Assembly (NCBI GenBank): GCA_947481635.1
Contig: CANKHJ010000010.1
Location: forward strand, 1 to 49,310
Reading direction: 5' to 3'
DNA length: 49,310 bases
DNA from: Bradyrhizobiaceae bacterium
GTDB taxonomy: Bacteria; Pseudomonadota; Alphaproteobacteria; Rhizobiales; Xanthobacteraceae
Shown: positions 34,289 through 43,248 of the stretch, piece by piece
Numbering within the stretch: the first letter of the stretch is position 1
How the letters are laid out: each line of letters starts with the position of its first letter
Notes under the pieces: model-generated
Seen by the model: the letters and a program-made list of their open reading frames with translations, nothing else
What the model was told of the DNA's origin: nothing
Databases searched by the model: none
Made by a program: the position numbers and the translations under genes

Positions 34289-35194
34289 ATGAACATGACC
34301 GTGCTCAAGACTGAAACCACCATCGCGGTGCCACCCCCGAGCGCCGCCGTCGCCGCGCCGGTGCTACGGCTCAAGCTGCCGAAGGCGAGATTTACAAGCA
34401 AGCTGATGCCGCGGTTGAGTTACGTGGCGGCGCGGGTCGTCCCGCCGCTGGTGATGATCGCGCTACTACTGACGGTCTGGCAGATCCTGTGCTCGCGGCC
34501 CGGGGCGACGCTGCCGGCGCCATCGAAGATCTGGACCGAGGCCTATGACCTGATCGTCGATCCGTTCTTCGTCGCGGGCCCGCAGGATATCGGCCTTGGC
34601 TGGCGCGTGCTGGTGTCGCTGCAGCGGGTGATGATCGGTTACGGTCTCGCCGGCCTGATCGGCATCATGCTCGGCACCATCGTCGGCCAGTCGGTCTGGG
34701 CGATGCGCGGGCTCGATCCGATCTTCCAGATCCTGCGCACCATCTCGCCGCTGGCCTGGCTGCCGATCTCGCTCGCGGCGTTCCGCGATAGCCAGCCCTC
34801 GGCGATCTTCGTGATCTTCATCACCGCGGTGTGGCCGATCATCATCAATACCGCGGTCGGCATCCGCAACATCCCACAGGATTATCGCAACGTCGCCGCG
34901 GTGCTGCGGCTCAATCATTTCGAATTCTTCGCCAAGATCATGATCCCGTCCGCCGCGCCCTACATCTTCACCGGGCTGCGGATCGGCATCGGCCTGTCGT
35001 GGCTCGCCATCGTTGCCGCCGAGATGCTCACCGGCGGCGTCGGCATCGGCTTCTTCATCTGGGATGCGTGGAATTCCTCGCGCCTGTCCGACATCGTCGT
35101 CGCGCTGGTCTATATCGGCCTGGTCGGCTTCGTGCTCGACCGCATCGTCGCTTTGCTCGCCACCATCGTGACGCGCGGCACCTCCGCGAACTGA
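34289..35194 (+). CDS. nrtB: Nitrate ABC transporter permease
   Basis: This 301-residue inner-membrane permease of the BPD-transport (NrtB/SsuC) family has a Pro/Ala-rich cytoplasmic N-terminus. Six hydrophobic segments follow from about residue 48, including VVPPLVMIALLLTVWQIL, VMIGYGLAGLIGIMLGTIVG, and SDIVVALVYIGLVGFVLDRIVALLATIV. The EAA-type coupling loop lies near FEFFAKIMIPSAAPYIFTGLRIGIGLSW. It follows nrtA and precedes the ATPase gene by 15 bases, so the three form an ABC nitrate importer. Confidence 0.92.
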   Translation: MNMTVLKTETTIAVPPPSAAVAAPVLRLKLPKARFTSKLMPRLSYVAARVVPPLVMIALLLTVWQILCSRPGATLPAPSKIWTEAYDLIVDPFFVAGPQDIGLGWRVLVSLQRVMIGYGLAGLIGIMLGTIVGQSVWAMRGLDPIFQILRTISPLAWLPISLAAFRDSQPSAIFVIFITAVWPIIINTAVGIRNIPQDYRNVAAVLRLNHFEFFAKIMIPSAAPYIFTGLRIGIGLSWLAIVAAEMLTGGVGIGFFIWDAWNSSRLSDIVVALVYIGLVGFVLDRIVALLATIVTRGTSAN

Positions 35195-35209
35195 TTGGAG
35201 AGAAGAATC

Positions 35210-36001
35210 ATGACCGCCTATCTGAAGATCGACCACCTCTCCAAGACCTTTACCCGCGGCTCGCAGGAGACCGAGGTGCTGAGCGACATCACGCTCACCA
35301 TCGACCAGGGAGAATATGTCTCGATCATCGGCCATTCCGGCTGCGGGAAGTCGACTTTGCTCAACATCGTTGCGGGCCTCACGCCCGCGACCCTGGGCTG
35401 TGTCCTGCTGGAAGACCGCGAGGTGAATGATCCGGGGCCGGACCGCGCGGTCGTGTTCCAGAACCACTCGCTGCTGCCGTGGCTCACGGTTTACGACAAT
35501 GTCCGCCTCGCGGTGGACAAGGTGTTCGCGGCCAAGAGCCGCAAGGAGCGCCACGAGTGGATCATGCACAAGCTCGAGCTGGTGCAGATGGCGCATGCCA
35601 AGGACAAGCGGCCGAATGAGATTTCCGGTGGCATGAAGCAGCGTGTCGGGCTAGCGCGCGCGCTGGCGATGGAGCCGAAGGTGCTGCTGCTCGACGAGCC
35701 GTTCGGCGCGCTCGATGCGCTCACCCGCGCGCATCTGCAGGATTCGGTGATGGCAATCCACCAGAAGCTCGGCAACACCGTGCTGATGATCACCCATGAC
35801 GTCGACGAGGCGGTGCTGCTCTCCGACCGGATCGTGATGATGACTAATGGTCCGGCGGCGCGGATCGGCGAGGTGCTCGACGTGCCGCTGCCGCGCCCGC
35901 GTAAACGGCTCGAGCTGGCGACCAGCGCGACCTACCTCAAGTGCCGCCAGCGCGTGCTCGAATTCCTGTATGAACGGCACCGCTTCGTCGAGGCGGCGTA
36001 G
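35210..36001 (+). CDS. nrtC: Nitrate ABC transporter ATP-binding protein
   Basis: This 263-residue ATPase has Walker A GHSGCGKST at residues 41-49, Q-loop VVFQNHSLLPWLTVYDN, signature EISGGMKQRVGLARALA, Walker B VLLLDEPFGALDALTR and switch MITHDVDEAVLLSDRIVMM. It has the single nucleotide-binding domain of NrtD/SsuB-type subunits and lacks the substrate-binding extension of cyanobacterial NrtC, so the symbol is used loosely (NrtD would be equally apt). The ATG at 35210 follows GGAGAGAAG. It ends 5 bases before nirA. Confidence 0.92.
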   Translation: MTAYLKIDHLSKTFTRGSQETEVLSDITLTIDQGEYVSIIGHSGCGKSTLLNIVAGLTPATLGCVLLEDREVNDPGPDRAVVFQNHSLLPWLTVYDNVRLAVDKVFAAKSRKERHEWIMHKLELVQMAHAKDKRPNEISGGMKQRVGLARALAMEPKVLLLDEPFGALDALTRAHLQDSVMAIHQKLGNTVLMITHDVDEAVLLSDRIVMMTNGPAARIGEVLDVPLPRPRKRLELATSATYLKCRQRVLEFLYERHRFVEAA

Positions 36002-36006
36002 ACCTG

Positions 36007-37761
36007 ATGTCGAGCGACTTCTCGCCGGAGCAGAAGCGCTATCTGGAAGGCTTCGTGTCGGGGCTGACGGCCTCGCGCACGAAAGGCGGCGCGTCTGCGC
36101 GCAGCGAGCCGGTCGGGCCGGATGCGATCCATCTCAAGGCGCAGGATCGCGTCGTCGCGGCGGGTGGCAAGCTCAACGATCAGGAGAAGTTCAAGCGCGA
36201 CGAGCATCCGTTCGATGCCTATCCGCGGCTCAACGCGCAGGCCGACAGGAACGAGCCGCCCAAGCCGGCGGATAATTTCCGCTGGCGCTATTTCGGCCTG
36301 TTCTATGTCGCGCCGGCGCAGAATTCCTACATGTGCCGGCTGCGCATTCCGAACGGCATCGTGACGCATTGGCAATTCGAGGAACTGGCGCGCATCGCTG
36401 AGCAGCAGGCCGGTGGCTTTTCGCATGTGACCACGCGCGCCAACCTGCAGATGCGCGAGATCGAGCCGAAGCACGCGGTCGCGATCGTCGAAGCGATCCA
36501 GGATATCGGGCTGTGCACGCGCGGCTCCGGCGCCGACAACATCCGCAATGTCACCGGCACGCCGACCGCCGGTATCGACAAGCGCGAGCTGCTCGATACC
36601 CGGCCCTATGCGCGGCGCTGGCATAATCACATCCTGAATGAGCGCGCGCTCTACGGCCTGCCGCGCAAATTCAACGTCGCCTTTGACGGCGCCGGCACCA
36701 TCCCGGTGCTCGAAGAAACCAACGACATCGCGTTCCAGGCGGTCGAGGTGCTGGACGGCCACGGCGTTGAGCCCGGCATCTGGTTCCGGCTGGCGCTCGG
36801 CGGCATCACCGGCCATCGCGATTTCGCGCGCGACACCGGCGTGATCGTGAAGCCGGAAGATGCGACGCGCGTTGCAGACGCGATCGTGCGCGTGTTCATC
36901 GAGCACGGCGACCGCACCGACCGCAACAAGGCGCGGCTCAAATACGTGCTCGACCGGCTGGGCTTCGAGGCCTTTCTCGGTCTGGTCGAAGAGAAACTTG
37001 GCGGCAAGCTCACGCGCGTTGCGGGCGATGCCGTCGCGCCGCGTCCGGCTTTCGACCGCTCGGCGCATATCGGCGTGCATCCGCAGAAACAGCCGGGACT
37101 CAACTGGATCGGCGTGCTGCTGCCGCTCGGCAAGCTCACCGCGGACCAGATGCGAGGCCTCGCCAGGCTCGCCCGCGAGATCGGCGACGGCGATATCCGC
37201 CTCACCGTGTGGCAGAACCTGCTGCTCTCCGGCGTGCCGGATGCGCGCGTCGCCGACGCGCAACAGGCGATTGTAGCGCTTGGCCTCGCAACCTCTGCGA
37301 CGCCGATCCGCGCCGGCCTGGTCGCCTGCACCGGCAGCAAGGGCTGCCGCTTCTCGGCCTCGGACACCAAGGGTCACGCCGAGGAGATCGCAAAATATTG
37401 CGAGGCGCATGTCGCGCTTGATAGCCCGGTCAACATCCATCTCACCGGCTGCCACCATTCCTGTGCGCAGCACTACATCGGCGACATCGGGCTGATCGGC
37501 GCCAAGGTGTCGATCTCCGAGGATGACGATCCGGTCGAGGGCTATCACATCCTGGTCGGCGGCGGTTACGGCCCCGACGCGGTGCTCGGGCGCGAAATCT
37601 TCCACGACGTGAAAGCGGAGGACGCGCCGAAGGCCGTCGCGCGGCTATTGCAGAGCTATCTCGCACATCGGTCGTCTTCCGATGAGACATTCCTCGCGTT
37701 CACGCGGCGCCACGACGTCCCGGCGCTCGCGGCATTGGCCGATATGGGGACGGTCGAATGA
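36007..37761 (+). CDS. nirA: Assimilatory nitrite reductase, NirA family
   Basis: This siroheme and [4Fe-4S] enzyme makes the six-electron reduction of nitrite to ammonium. The 584-residue product has two ferredoxin-like half domains (HWQFEELARIAEQQAGGFSHVTTRANLQMREI, and the second near IRLTVWQNLLLSGV). Cluster ligands are Cys441, Cys447, Cys482 and Cys486 in CTGSKGCRF and GCHHSCAQHY. This fold is shared with sulfite reductase; the operon context indicates nitrite. Residues 5-20 (FSPEQKRYLEGFVSGL) resemble the N-terminus of the downstream flavoprotein, its likely electron donor. The stop overlaps the next start by four bases (ATGA). Confidence 0.92.
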   Translation: MSSDFSPEQKRYLEGFVSGLTASRTKGGASARSEPVGPDAIHLKAQDRVVAAGGKLNDQEKFKRDEHPFDAYPRLNAQADRNEPPKPADNFRWRYFGLFYVAPAQNSYMCRLRIPNGIVTHWQFEELARIAEQQAGGFSHVTTRANLQMREIEPKHAVAIVEAIQDIGLCTRGSGADNIRNVTGTPTAGIDKRELLDTRPYARRWHNHILNERALYGLPRKFNVAFDGAGTIPVLEETNDIAFQAVEVLDGHGVEPGIWFRLALGGITGHRDFARDTGVIVKPEDATRVADAIVRVFIEHGDRTDRNKARLKYVLDRLGFEAFLGLVEEKLGGKLTRVAGDAVAPRPAFDRSAHIGVHPQKQPGLNWIGVLLPLGKLTADQMRGLARLAREIGDGDIRLTVWQNLLLSGVPDARVADAQQAIVALGLATSATPIRAGLVACTGSKGCRFSASDTKGHAEEIAKYCEAHVALDSPVNIHLTGCHHSCAQHYIGDIGLIGAKVSISEDDDPVEGYHILVGGGYGPDAVLGREIFHDVKAEDAPKAVARLLQSYLAHRSSSDETFLAFTRRHDVPALAALADMGTVE

Positions 37762-39368
37762 CCCAGTTCGTCCCGCCGCCCAAGCTCGAATTGATTCCGG
37801 AGGGCGCGCCGTTCTCGACCGAGCAGCGCCAATGGCTGAACGGTTTCTTCGCCGGACTGGTCTCGGTCGATGGCGGCGTCACCGCGCTGTCGCCGGATGA
37901 ATCCGCTGCGCTGATGCCCGGCGCTGCGCCGGCCGTGGAAGACGATGAGGCGCCGTGGCACGACCAGACATTGCCGATGGCCGAGCGCATGATGCTGGCC
38001 GAAGGCAAAGCCTTGCCGCGCCGCATGATGGCGGCGATGGCGCAGCAGGATTGCGGGCAATGCGGTTACAATTGCCGCGACTATGCCGACGCGCTGTTCG
38101 CGCGCAAGGAAGAGCGGCTCAATCTCTGCGTTCCGGGCGGCAAGGAAACCGCCCGCATGCTCAAGGGGCTCTATCAGGAGCTCGATGCGCCGGGCGCGGC
38201 GAAGCCCGCAACACCGGCCGTGCCAGCGGAAGCGAAGATTGCGCCACGCACCGTGCCGGGCCGTTCGCGTGAAGACCCGGTGCTCGCGACCTTCCTGTCA
38301 CGTAAGCGACTGAACAAGCCGGGCTCGGCGAAGGAAACCTGGCATATCGAATTCGATCTCGCCGCCTGCGGGCTCGACCATATCGTCGGCGACAGTTTCG
38401 GGATGTATCCGACCAACGATCCCGCGCTGGCCGATGCGCTGCTGAAGGCGCTGGAGGCGCCGGCGGATTTTCCGATCGGCGGGCGCGCGCTGCGCGACGT
38501 GCTGATCGAGGACGTGTCGCTGGCTCCCGCGCCCGATATGCTGTTCCAGCTGATCTCCTACATCACCGGCGGCGAACGGCGGCAGAAGGCCAAGGCGCTG
38601 GCCTCGGGCGAAGATCCGGATGGGGATGCGGCGACGCTCGACGTGCTCGGCGCGATAGAGAAATTCAAGGGCGTCCGGCCCGACCCGGAGGCGTTCATCG
38701 AGGCGCTCGATCCCCTGCAGCCGCGGCTTTATTCGATTGCGTCGTCAGCGCGGATGCATCCCGGCAAGCTCGCGCTCACTGTCGATACCGTCCGTTACAA
38801 GATTGGCGCGCGCAACCGGCTCGGGGTGGCCTCGACCTTTCTGGCCGAACGCATCCAACCCGGCGAACAACTGAAGGTCTATGTGCAGAAGGCGCATGCC
38901 TTCGGCCTACCGGATAATCCCGACACGCCGATCATCATGATCGGTCCCGGCACCGGCGTTGCACCGTTCCGCGCCTTCCTGCAGGAGCGCATCGCCAGCA
39001 ACGCGCCGGGCCGCAACTGGCTGTTCTTCGGCCATCAGCGGCACGACTATGATTTTTTCTACGAAGACGAGTTCAAGGCGATGCGTGCATCCGGCGCGCT
39101 GAACCGCCTGACGTTGGCGTGGTCGCGCGACGCCGACCAGAAGGTCTATGTGCAGGATCGCATGCGCGAGGTCGGGCGCGACCTCTGGTCGTGGATCGCG
39201 GACGGTGCGCATGTCTATGTCTGCGGCGATGCGCAGCGCATGGCGAAGGATGTCGAGCGCGCCCTGGTCGACGTGGTCGCGCAGCATGGCGCGCGCACCG
39301 CCGCGGAGGCGGTCGCTTTCGTCAACGACCTCAAGAAGACCGGCCGCTTCCAGCAGGATGTCTATTGA
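37758..39368 (+). CDS. CysJ-like NADPH flavoprotein with N-terminal Fe-S domain
   Basis: This 536-residue oxidoreductase probably supplies electrons to NirA and/or NasC. Residues 19-34 carry a CysJ-like N-terminal motif (FSTEQRQWLNGFFAGL). Instead of the flavodoxin (FMN) domain of CysJ there is a small four-cysteine cluster at Cys99, Cys102, Cys106 and Cys124 (DCGQCGYNC...LC), as in RnfB-type [4Fe-4S] domains. The rest is a ferredoxin-NADP reductase unit with the FAD motif PRLYSIASSARM, MIGPGTGVAPFRAFLQER and the end FQQDVY. It may be the counterpart of the Flp flavoprotein described in Bradyrhizobium nas operons. It overlaps both neighbours by four bases. Confidence 0.88.
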   Translation: MTQFVPPPKLELIPEGAPFSTEQRQWLNGFFAGLVSVDGGVTALSPDESAALMPGAAPAVEDDEAPWHDQTLPMAERMMLAEGKALPRRMMAAMAQQDCGQCGYNCRDYADALFARKEERLNLCVPGGKETARMLKGLYQELDAPGAAKPATPAVPAEAKIAPRTVPGRSREDPVLATFLSRKRLNKPGSAKETWHIEFDLAACGLDHIVGDSFGMYPTNDPALADALLKALEAPADFPIGGRALRDVLIEDVSLAPAPDMLFQLISYITGGERRQKAKALASGEDPDGDAATLDVLGAIEKFKGVRPDPEAFIEALDPLQPRLYSIASSARMHPGKLALTVDTVRYKIGARNRLGVASTFLAERIQPGEQLKVYVQKAHAFGLPDNPDTPIIMIGPGTGVAPFRAFLQERIASNAPGRNWLFFGHQRHDYDFFYEDEFKAMRASGALNRLTLAWSRDADQKVYVQDRMREVGRDLWSWIADGAHVYVCGDAQRMAKDVERALVDVVAQHGARTAAEAVAFVNDLKKTGRFQQDVY

Positions 39369-41977
39369 ACGCGCCGCTTCCCCACGCGCAGGCGATTCGC
39401 ACCGCGTGTCCATATTGCGGCGTCGGCTGCGGCGTGCTGGCGCGTCCGAATGGGGAGGGCGGTGCGATCATCAGCGGCGATCCGGATCATCCGGCGAATT
39501 TCGGCCGGCTCTGCTCCAAGGGCTTCGCGCTGGACGAGACGCTCGGACTCGACGGCCGCCTGCTGCACCCGATGCTGCGCCAGGCCGACGATTCGCTGGC
39601 ACGCGTCGATTGGGACCAGGCGCTCGGCCGGGTATCGGACGGCCTGCGCCGCATCGTCGAGTGCGATGGGCCACCGGCAGTCGCGTTCTATCTCTCGGGA
39701 CAATTGCTCACCGAGGATTATTACGTCGCGAACAAGCTGATGAAGGGCTTCATCGGCTCGTCGAATGTCGACACCAATTCGCGGCTCTGCATGGCGTCCA
39801 CGGTGGCCGGCCAGCGCCGCGCTTTCGGCGAGGATGTCGTTCCCGGTAATTACGGGGATCTCGACGCGGCCGACTTGCTGGTGCTGGTCGGCTCCAATAC
39901 GGCGTGGTGCCATCCCGTGCTGTTCCAGCGGATGATCCGCAACCGCAAGGAGCGTGGCGCCAAGATCGTCGTGATCGATCCGCGCCGTACCATGACGGCG
40001 CGCGATGCCGATCTGTTCCTGCCGATCGCCCCCGGCACCGACACCGCGCTGTTCTGCGGTCTGCTGGTGCATCTCGCGGACAGCGGCAAGCTCGATGAGG
40101 GTTACATCGCGCGCCGCACCAACGGTTTTGCGGAGACGTTGACGCGGGCACGCGAGATCGCGCCCGATGTCGGGGCAACCGCTGTCGCGACCGGATTATC
40201 AGAGGCTGACGTCAGCACATTCTTCGGGCTGTTCGAAACCGTCGAGAACGCCGTCACCTGCTTCTCGCAAGGCGTGAATCAATCCGCGCAGGGCACCGAC
40301 AAGGTCAACGCGATCATCAATTGCCATCTTGCAACCGGGCGGATCGGTCGTCCCGGCATGGGGCCGTTCTCGCTCACCGGCCAGCCGAATGCGATGGGCG
40401 GCCGTGAGGTCGGCGGGCTCGCCAACCAGCTCGCGGCGCATATGGGCTTCGCGCCGGATGAGGTCGATCGGGTGCGACGCTTCTGGAAGGCGCCGCGCAT
40501 GGCGGAGCGCGAGGGCCTCAAGGCGGTGCAGCTGTTCGAGGCGATCGAGCGCAGTGAGATCAAGGCGCTGTGGGTGATGGCGACCAACCCCGCAATGTCG
40601 CTGCCGCGCGCGGGCGCCTGGCGCGACGCGCTGCGCAAGCTCGAACTCTTTGTTGTCTCGGATGTCGTCGCGTCGAACGATACGATCGAGTCCGGCGCGC
40701 ATGTGCTGCTCCCCGCCGCCGCCTGGGGCGAGAAGGACGGCACCGTCACGAATTCGGAGCGCCGCATCTCGCGCCAGCGCGCGTTCCTGCCGGCGCCCGG
40801 CGATGCGAAGCCGGACTGGTGGATCGTATCCGAGGTCGGCAAGCGGCTGGGTTTTGAAGAGGCGTTTTCGTATCGCACGCCGGCCGATGTTTTCCGGGAG
40901 CACGCGGCGTTGTCATGCTTTGAAAATGATGGCGCGCGCGCCTTCGACCTCGGCAGCCTGGCGTCGCTCTCCGACCGGCACTACGCGACCTTCGAGCCGG
41001 TGCAATGGCCGGTGATGGCCGATGGCACCGGCGCGGCGCGCCTCTATGCCGATAACCGCTTCTCCACGTCGGACGGCAAGGCGCGCTTCATCGCTCCCGA
41101 ACCGCCGCGGCTGCGCGACGACGTGTCGGAGGACTATCCGCTGCGGCTGAATACCGGGCGGCTGCGCGACCAATGGCACAGCATGACGCGCAGCGGGCAG
41201 AGTGCGCGGCTGGCGACGCACCGGCCCGAGCCGTTCGTCGAAATTCATCCGCTCGATGCCGCAGCCTATGGCCTCAAGCATGACGGCTTCGCGCGCGTTG
41301 CCACGCCGCACGGCGCCTGCACGCTCAAGGTTGTGGTCGATCCGGGCCAGCGGCGCGGCTCGGTGTTTGTGCCGATTCACTGGAGCGATGCGACCTCATC
41401 CGATGCCTGTGTCGGCGATCTGGTCGCGCCAGTCACCGATCCGCATTCCGGGCAGCCGGAATCCAAGGCGACACCGGTCGGGATTGCGCCGCTGTCATTC
41501 GTCTATCGCGGCGCGGCGATGACATGCGGCGGCATGGCGTTTCCCGACGGCACGTGGTGGTCGCGGCTGCGCACCGCGGAAGGCTGGGGCTGGTCGCTCG
41601 CGACCAATGACGGCCCGGCCGCGTGGCGCGCCGCAGCGCCGGATTTGTTCGGACTGCACGCGGTGCTGACCGAATATGTCGATCGCGAGAAGGGCATCTA
41701 CCGCGCTGCCGCCTTCGAGGATGGCAGGCTCGTCGGCGCATTGTTCATAGGGCCGGAAGGTACCCCGCTGCCGAAGCTGCAAAGCGTCGGCGTGTTGCCG
41801 GTAGTGTGTGCCTGCTTCGATGTTGCAAGCGACGTGATCCGTGAAGCGGTGAATGCCAAGTCGATGACCACCGCGGAGGAGGTCGGTCGCCTGCTGCGCG
41901 CCGGCACGAAGTGCGGCACCTGCTTGCCGGAGCTGCGCGAGATTCTCAACGAGCCGCGTGTGGCCGTGGTGCCTTGA
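39365..41977 (+). CDS. nasC: Assimilatory nitrate reductase catalytic subunit
   Basis: This 870-residue bis-MGD molybdoenzyme reduces nitrate to nitrite in the cytoplasm. The N-terminal [4Fe-4S] motif is Cys15-x2-Cys18-x3-Cys22-x27-Cys50 (CPYCGVGCG...LCSKG). The molybdopterin domains include NRKERGAKIVVIDPRRTMTARDADLFLPI and LNTGRLRDQWHSMTRSG. A C-terminal BFD-like [2Fe-2S] domain ends the protein (CACFDVASD...KCGTCLPEL), as in NasA/NasC enzymes that take electrons from a flavoprotein. There is no twin-arginine signal. The start is TTG at 39365, overlapping the upstream stop (TTGA). NarB/NasA are alternative names for the same activity. Confidence 0.95.
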   Translation: MNAPLPHAQAIRTACPYCGVGCGVLARPNGEGGAIISGDPDHPANFGRLCSKGFALDETLGLDGRLLHPMLRQADDSLARVDWDQALGRVSDGLRRIVECDGPPAVAFYLSGQLLTEDYYVANKLMKGFIGSSNVDTNSRLCMASTVAGQRRAFGEDVVPGNYGDLDAADLLVLVGSNTAWCHPVLFQRMIRNRKERGAKIVVIDPRRTMTARDADLFLPIAPGTDTALFCGLLVHLADSGKLDEGYIARRTNGFAETLTRAREIAPDVGATAVATGLSEADVSTFFGLFETVENAVTCFSQGVNQSAQGTDKVNAIINCHLATGRIGRPGMGPFSLTGQPNAMGGREVGGLANQLAAHMGFAPDEVDRVRRFWKAPRMAEREGLKAVQLFEAIERSEIKALWVMATNPAMSLPRAGAWRDALRKLELFVVSDVVASNDTIESGAHVLLPAAAWGEKDGTVTNSERRISRQRAFLPAPGDAKPDWWIVSEVGKRLGFEEAFSYRTPADVFREHAALSCFENDGARAFDLGSLASLSDRHYATFEPVQWPVMADGTGAARLYADNRFSTSDGKARFIAPEPPRLRDDVSEDYPLRLNTGRLRDQWHSMTRSGQSARLATHRPEPFVEIHPLDAAAYGLKHDGFARVATPHGACTLKVVVDPGQRRGSVFVPIHWSDATSSDACVGDLVAPVTDPHSGQPESKATPVGIAPLSFVYRGAAMTCGGMAFPDGTWWSRLRTAEGWGWSLATNDGPAAWRAAAPDLFGLHAVLTEYVDREKGIYRAAAFEDGRLVGALFIGPEGTPLPKLQSVGVLPVVCACFDVASDVIREAVNAKSMTTAEEVGRLLRAGTKCGTCLPELREILNEPRVAVVP

Positions 41978-41983
41978 AATGAA

Positions 41984-42008
41984 AAGGGCGGCGCACTGCG
42001 CCGCCCTT
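41984..42008. terminator. Terminator hairpin shared by nasC and the convergent ABC gene
   Basis: A perfect 11-base stem, AAGGGCGGCGC/GCGCCGCCCTT, has an ACT loop and lies 6 bases after the nasC stop, 24 bases from the stop of the convergent gene. An A-rich flank on the left gives a T-run when read leftward, so it should be strongest for the leftward gene. Confidence 0.75.
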
Positions 42009-42031
42009 CGATCATATCGCTCAACCCCGAT

Positions 42032-43039
42032 CTATTTCAGATATTCGTCCGTGTACAAGCCATCATAGTTCTTGAGCTTGTCTTCCGGCTTGAGCAGCTT
42101 GCCGACGATGCTGACATCCTCGGAATTCTCGAGACTCTTCAGCGTGACGCGGATGTCCTTGGAATGCGCGGCGCGCACCGTCTGCCACGCGGCCTTCAGC
42201 AGGTCCGCGTCCATCTGCGGGAACCGCTTCGAGAGCACGGCAAGCGCCTCGTCCGGCTTGCTCTGCATGAAGTCAGCGGTGAGCTGATAGGCCTTCGCGA
42301 GGCGGACGCATTTTTCCCTGTTTTGCTGGCAGGTTTCAGGCTTTACCTGCACCAGGCCATAAGCGAAGGGCAGCAGTTCCGGCGCGTCGGTCACGGCGCT
42401 CGCCAGCATGATGGCGTCGCCCTTGACGATCGGCTCGGTGGTGAAAGGCAGCGACGTCGCGAAGCCGTCGATTGCCTTGTTCAGCATGGCGGGCCGCATC
42501 GCCGGCGGATCCATCGGCGCGATGGTTACGTCTTTCTCGACGTCGAAGCCGGCGCGCGCGACCACGTAGCGCTCCCATGCGTGGATGATGCTGCCGACGC
42601 CCTGGATCGCGATGGTCTTACCCTTCAGCGCCTTGGTCTTCTCGGCGAAGCTGCTCTTTTCGGTGATGCCGGCTGCGGCCGCGACGTCCTTACGCAGCAC
42701 CAGTTCGACCAGCGGTTTGTCGATCAGGTTCGCGATCGTCAGCAGGCGCTGGTTGTTGGCTGCCGCGCGCAGGAACACCGGGCCGGTGCCGATGGTGAAG
42801 TCGGCGCTGCCGGCGATCACGGCGTTGACGGCGGCCACACCCACCAGCTGCCGATGAGTCACCTTGAGGCCGGCCTGCTTGTAGAAGCCCATGTCCTCGG
42901 CGAGGAACGCCGCGCTAAATGTCAGCGTCGGCGACGGCAATGCGACGATTGTTTCGATTTCCTGGGCCTGGACCACCGGGGCCTGTAAGGCCACAACTCC
43001 AAGGGACAAGGCGGCGATGCCTGCCGACCATTTGAACAT
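42032..43039 (-). CDS. ABC transporter substrate-binding protein (SsuA/THI5-like)
   Basis: This 335-residue periplasmic binding protein of the NMT1/SsuA superfamily has its signal peptide at residues 1-25 (VVQA-QEIETI). Domain features are AAFLAEDMGFYKQAGLKVTHRQLVG, NAVIAGSADFTIGTGPVFLRAAANN, and KTIAIQGVGSIIHAWERYVVARAGFDVEKDVTIAPM. This superfamily covers sulfonates, taurine, nitrate, pyrimidine precursors and aromatic acids, and the sequence does not settle the ligand. It is divergent from the permease-ATPase-permease genes that start at 43249, which are its obvious partners. GGGAGGA precedes the ATG. Confidence 0.88.
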   Translation of the reverse strand: MFKWSAGIAALSLGVVALQAPVVQAQEIETIVALPSPTLTFSAAFLAEDMGFYKQAGLKVTHRQLVGVAAVNAVIAGSADFTIGTGPVFLRAAANNQRLLTIANLIDKPLVELVLRKDVAAAAGITEKSSFAEKTKALKGKTIAIQGVGSIIHAWERYVVARAGFDVEKDVTIAPMDPPAMRPAMLNKAIDGFATSLPFTTEPIVKGDAIMLASAVTDAPELLPFAYGLVQVKPETCQQNREKCVRLAKAYQLTADFMQSKPDEALAVLSKRFPQMDADLLKAAWQTVRAAHSKDIRVTLKSLENSEDVSIVGKLLKPEDKLKNYDGLYTDEYLK

Positions 43040-43248
43040 TCCATCCTCCCGATTTATCGTTTGACCAAACTGCGTGTATCAGCCCGCGCATTGCGCTACA
43101 ATGCAGGCAACATGGGGAACTTTGACGGACCGCAAGAATAGCATCGCAACGTGCCGGTTCAATAACGGCCGGTTTAAGAACCGCGCTTGCTCAAGAAAAG
43201 TACTGCGGACCGTCGCTGCGGCCAACGCGTCGCGGATTTGGTGAGGAT

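Noticed and set aside
35932-37605. A 557-codon open frame antisense to nirA
   Set aside because: The sequence is low in recognisable structure, is rich in Arg, Ala and Asp, and mirrors the codons of nirA. The iron-sulfur motifs on the plus strand settle which strand codes.
36007-37761. Assignment of the siroheme enzyme as sulfite reductase
   Set aside because: The fold does not separate the two, but the nrtABC, nasC and NasT-controlled context argues for nitrite reductase. The flavoprotein's resemblance to CysJ kept the alternative open for a time.
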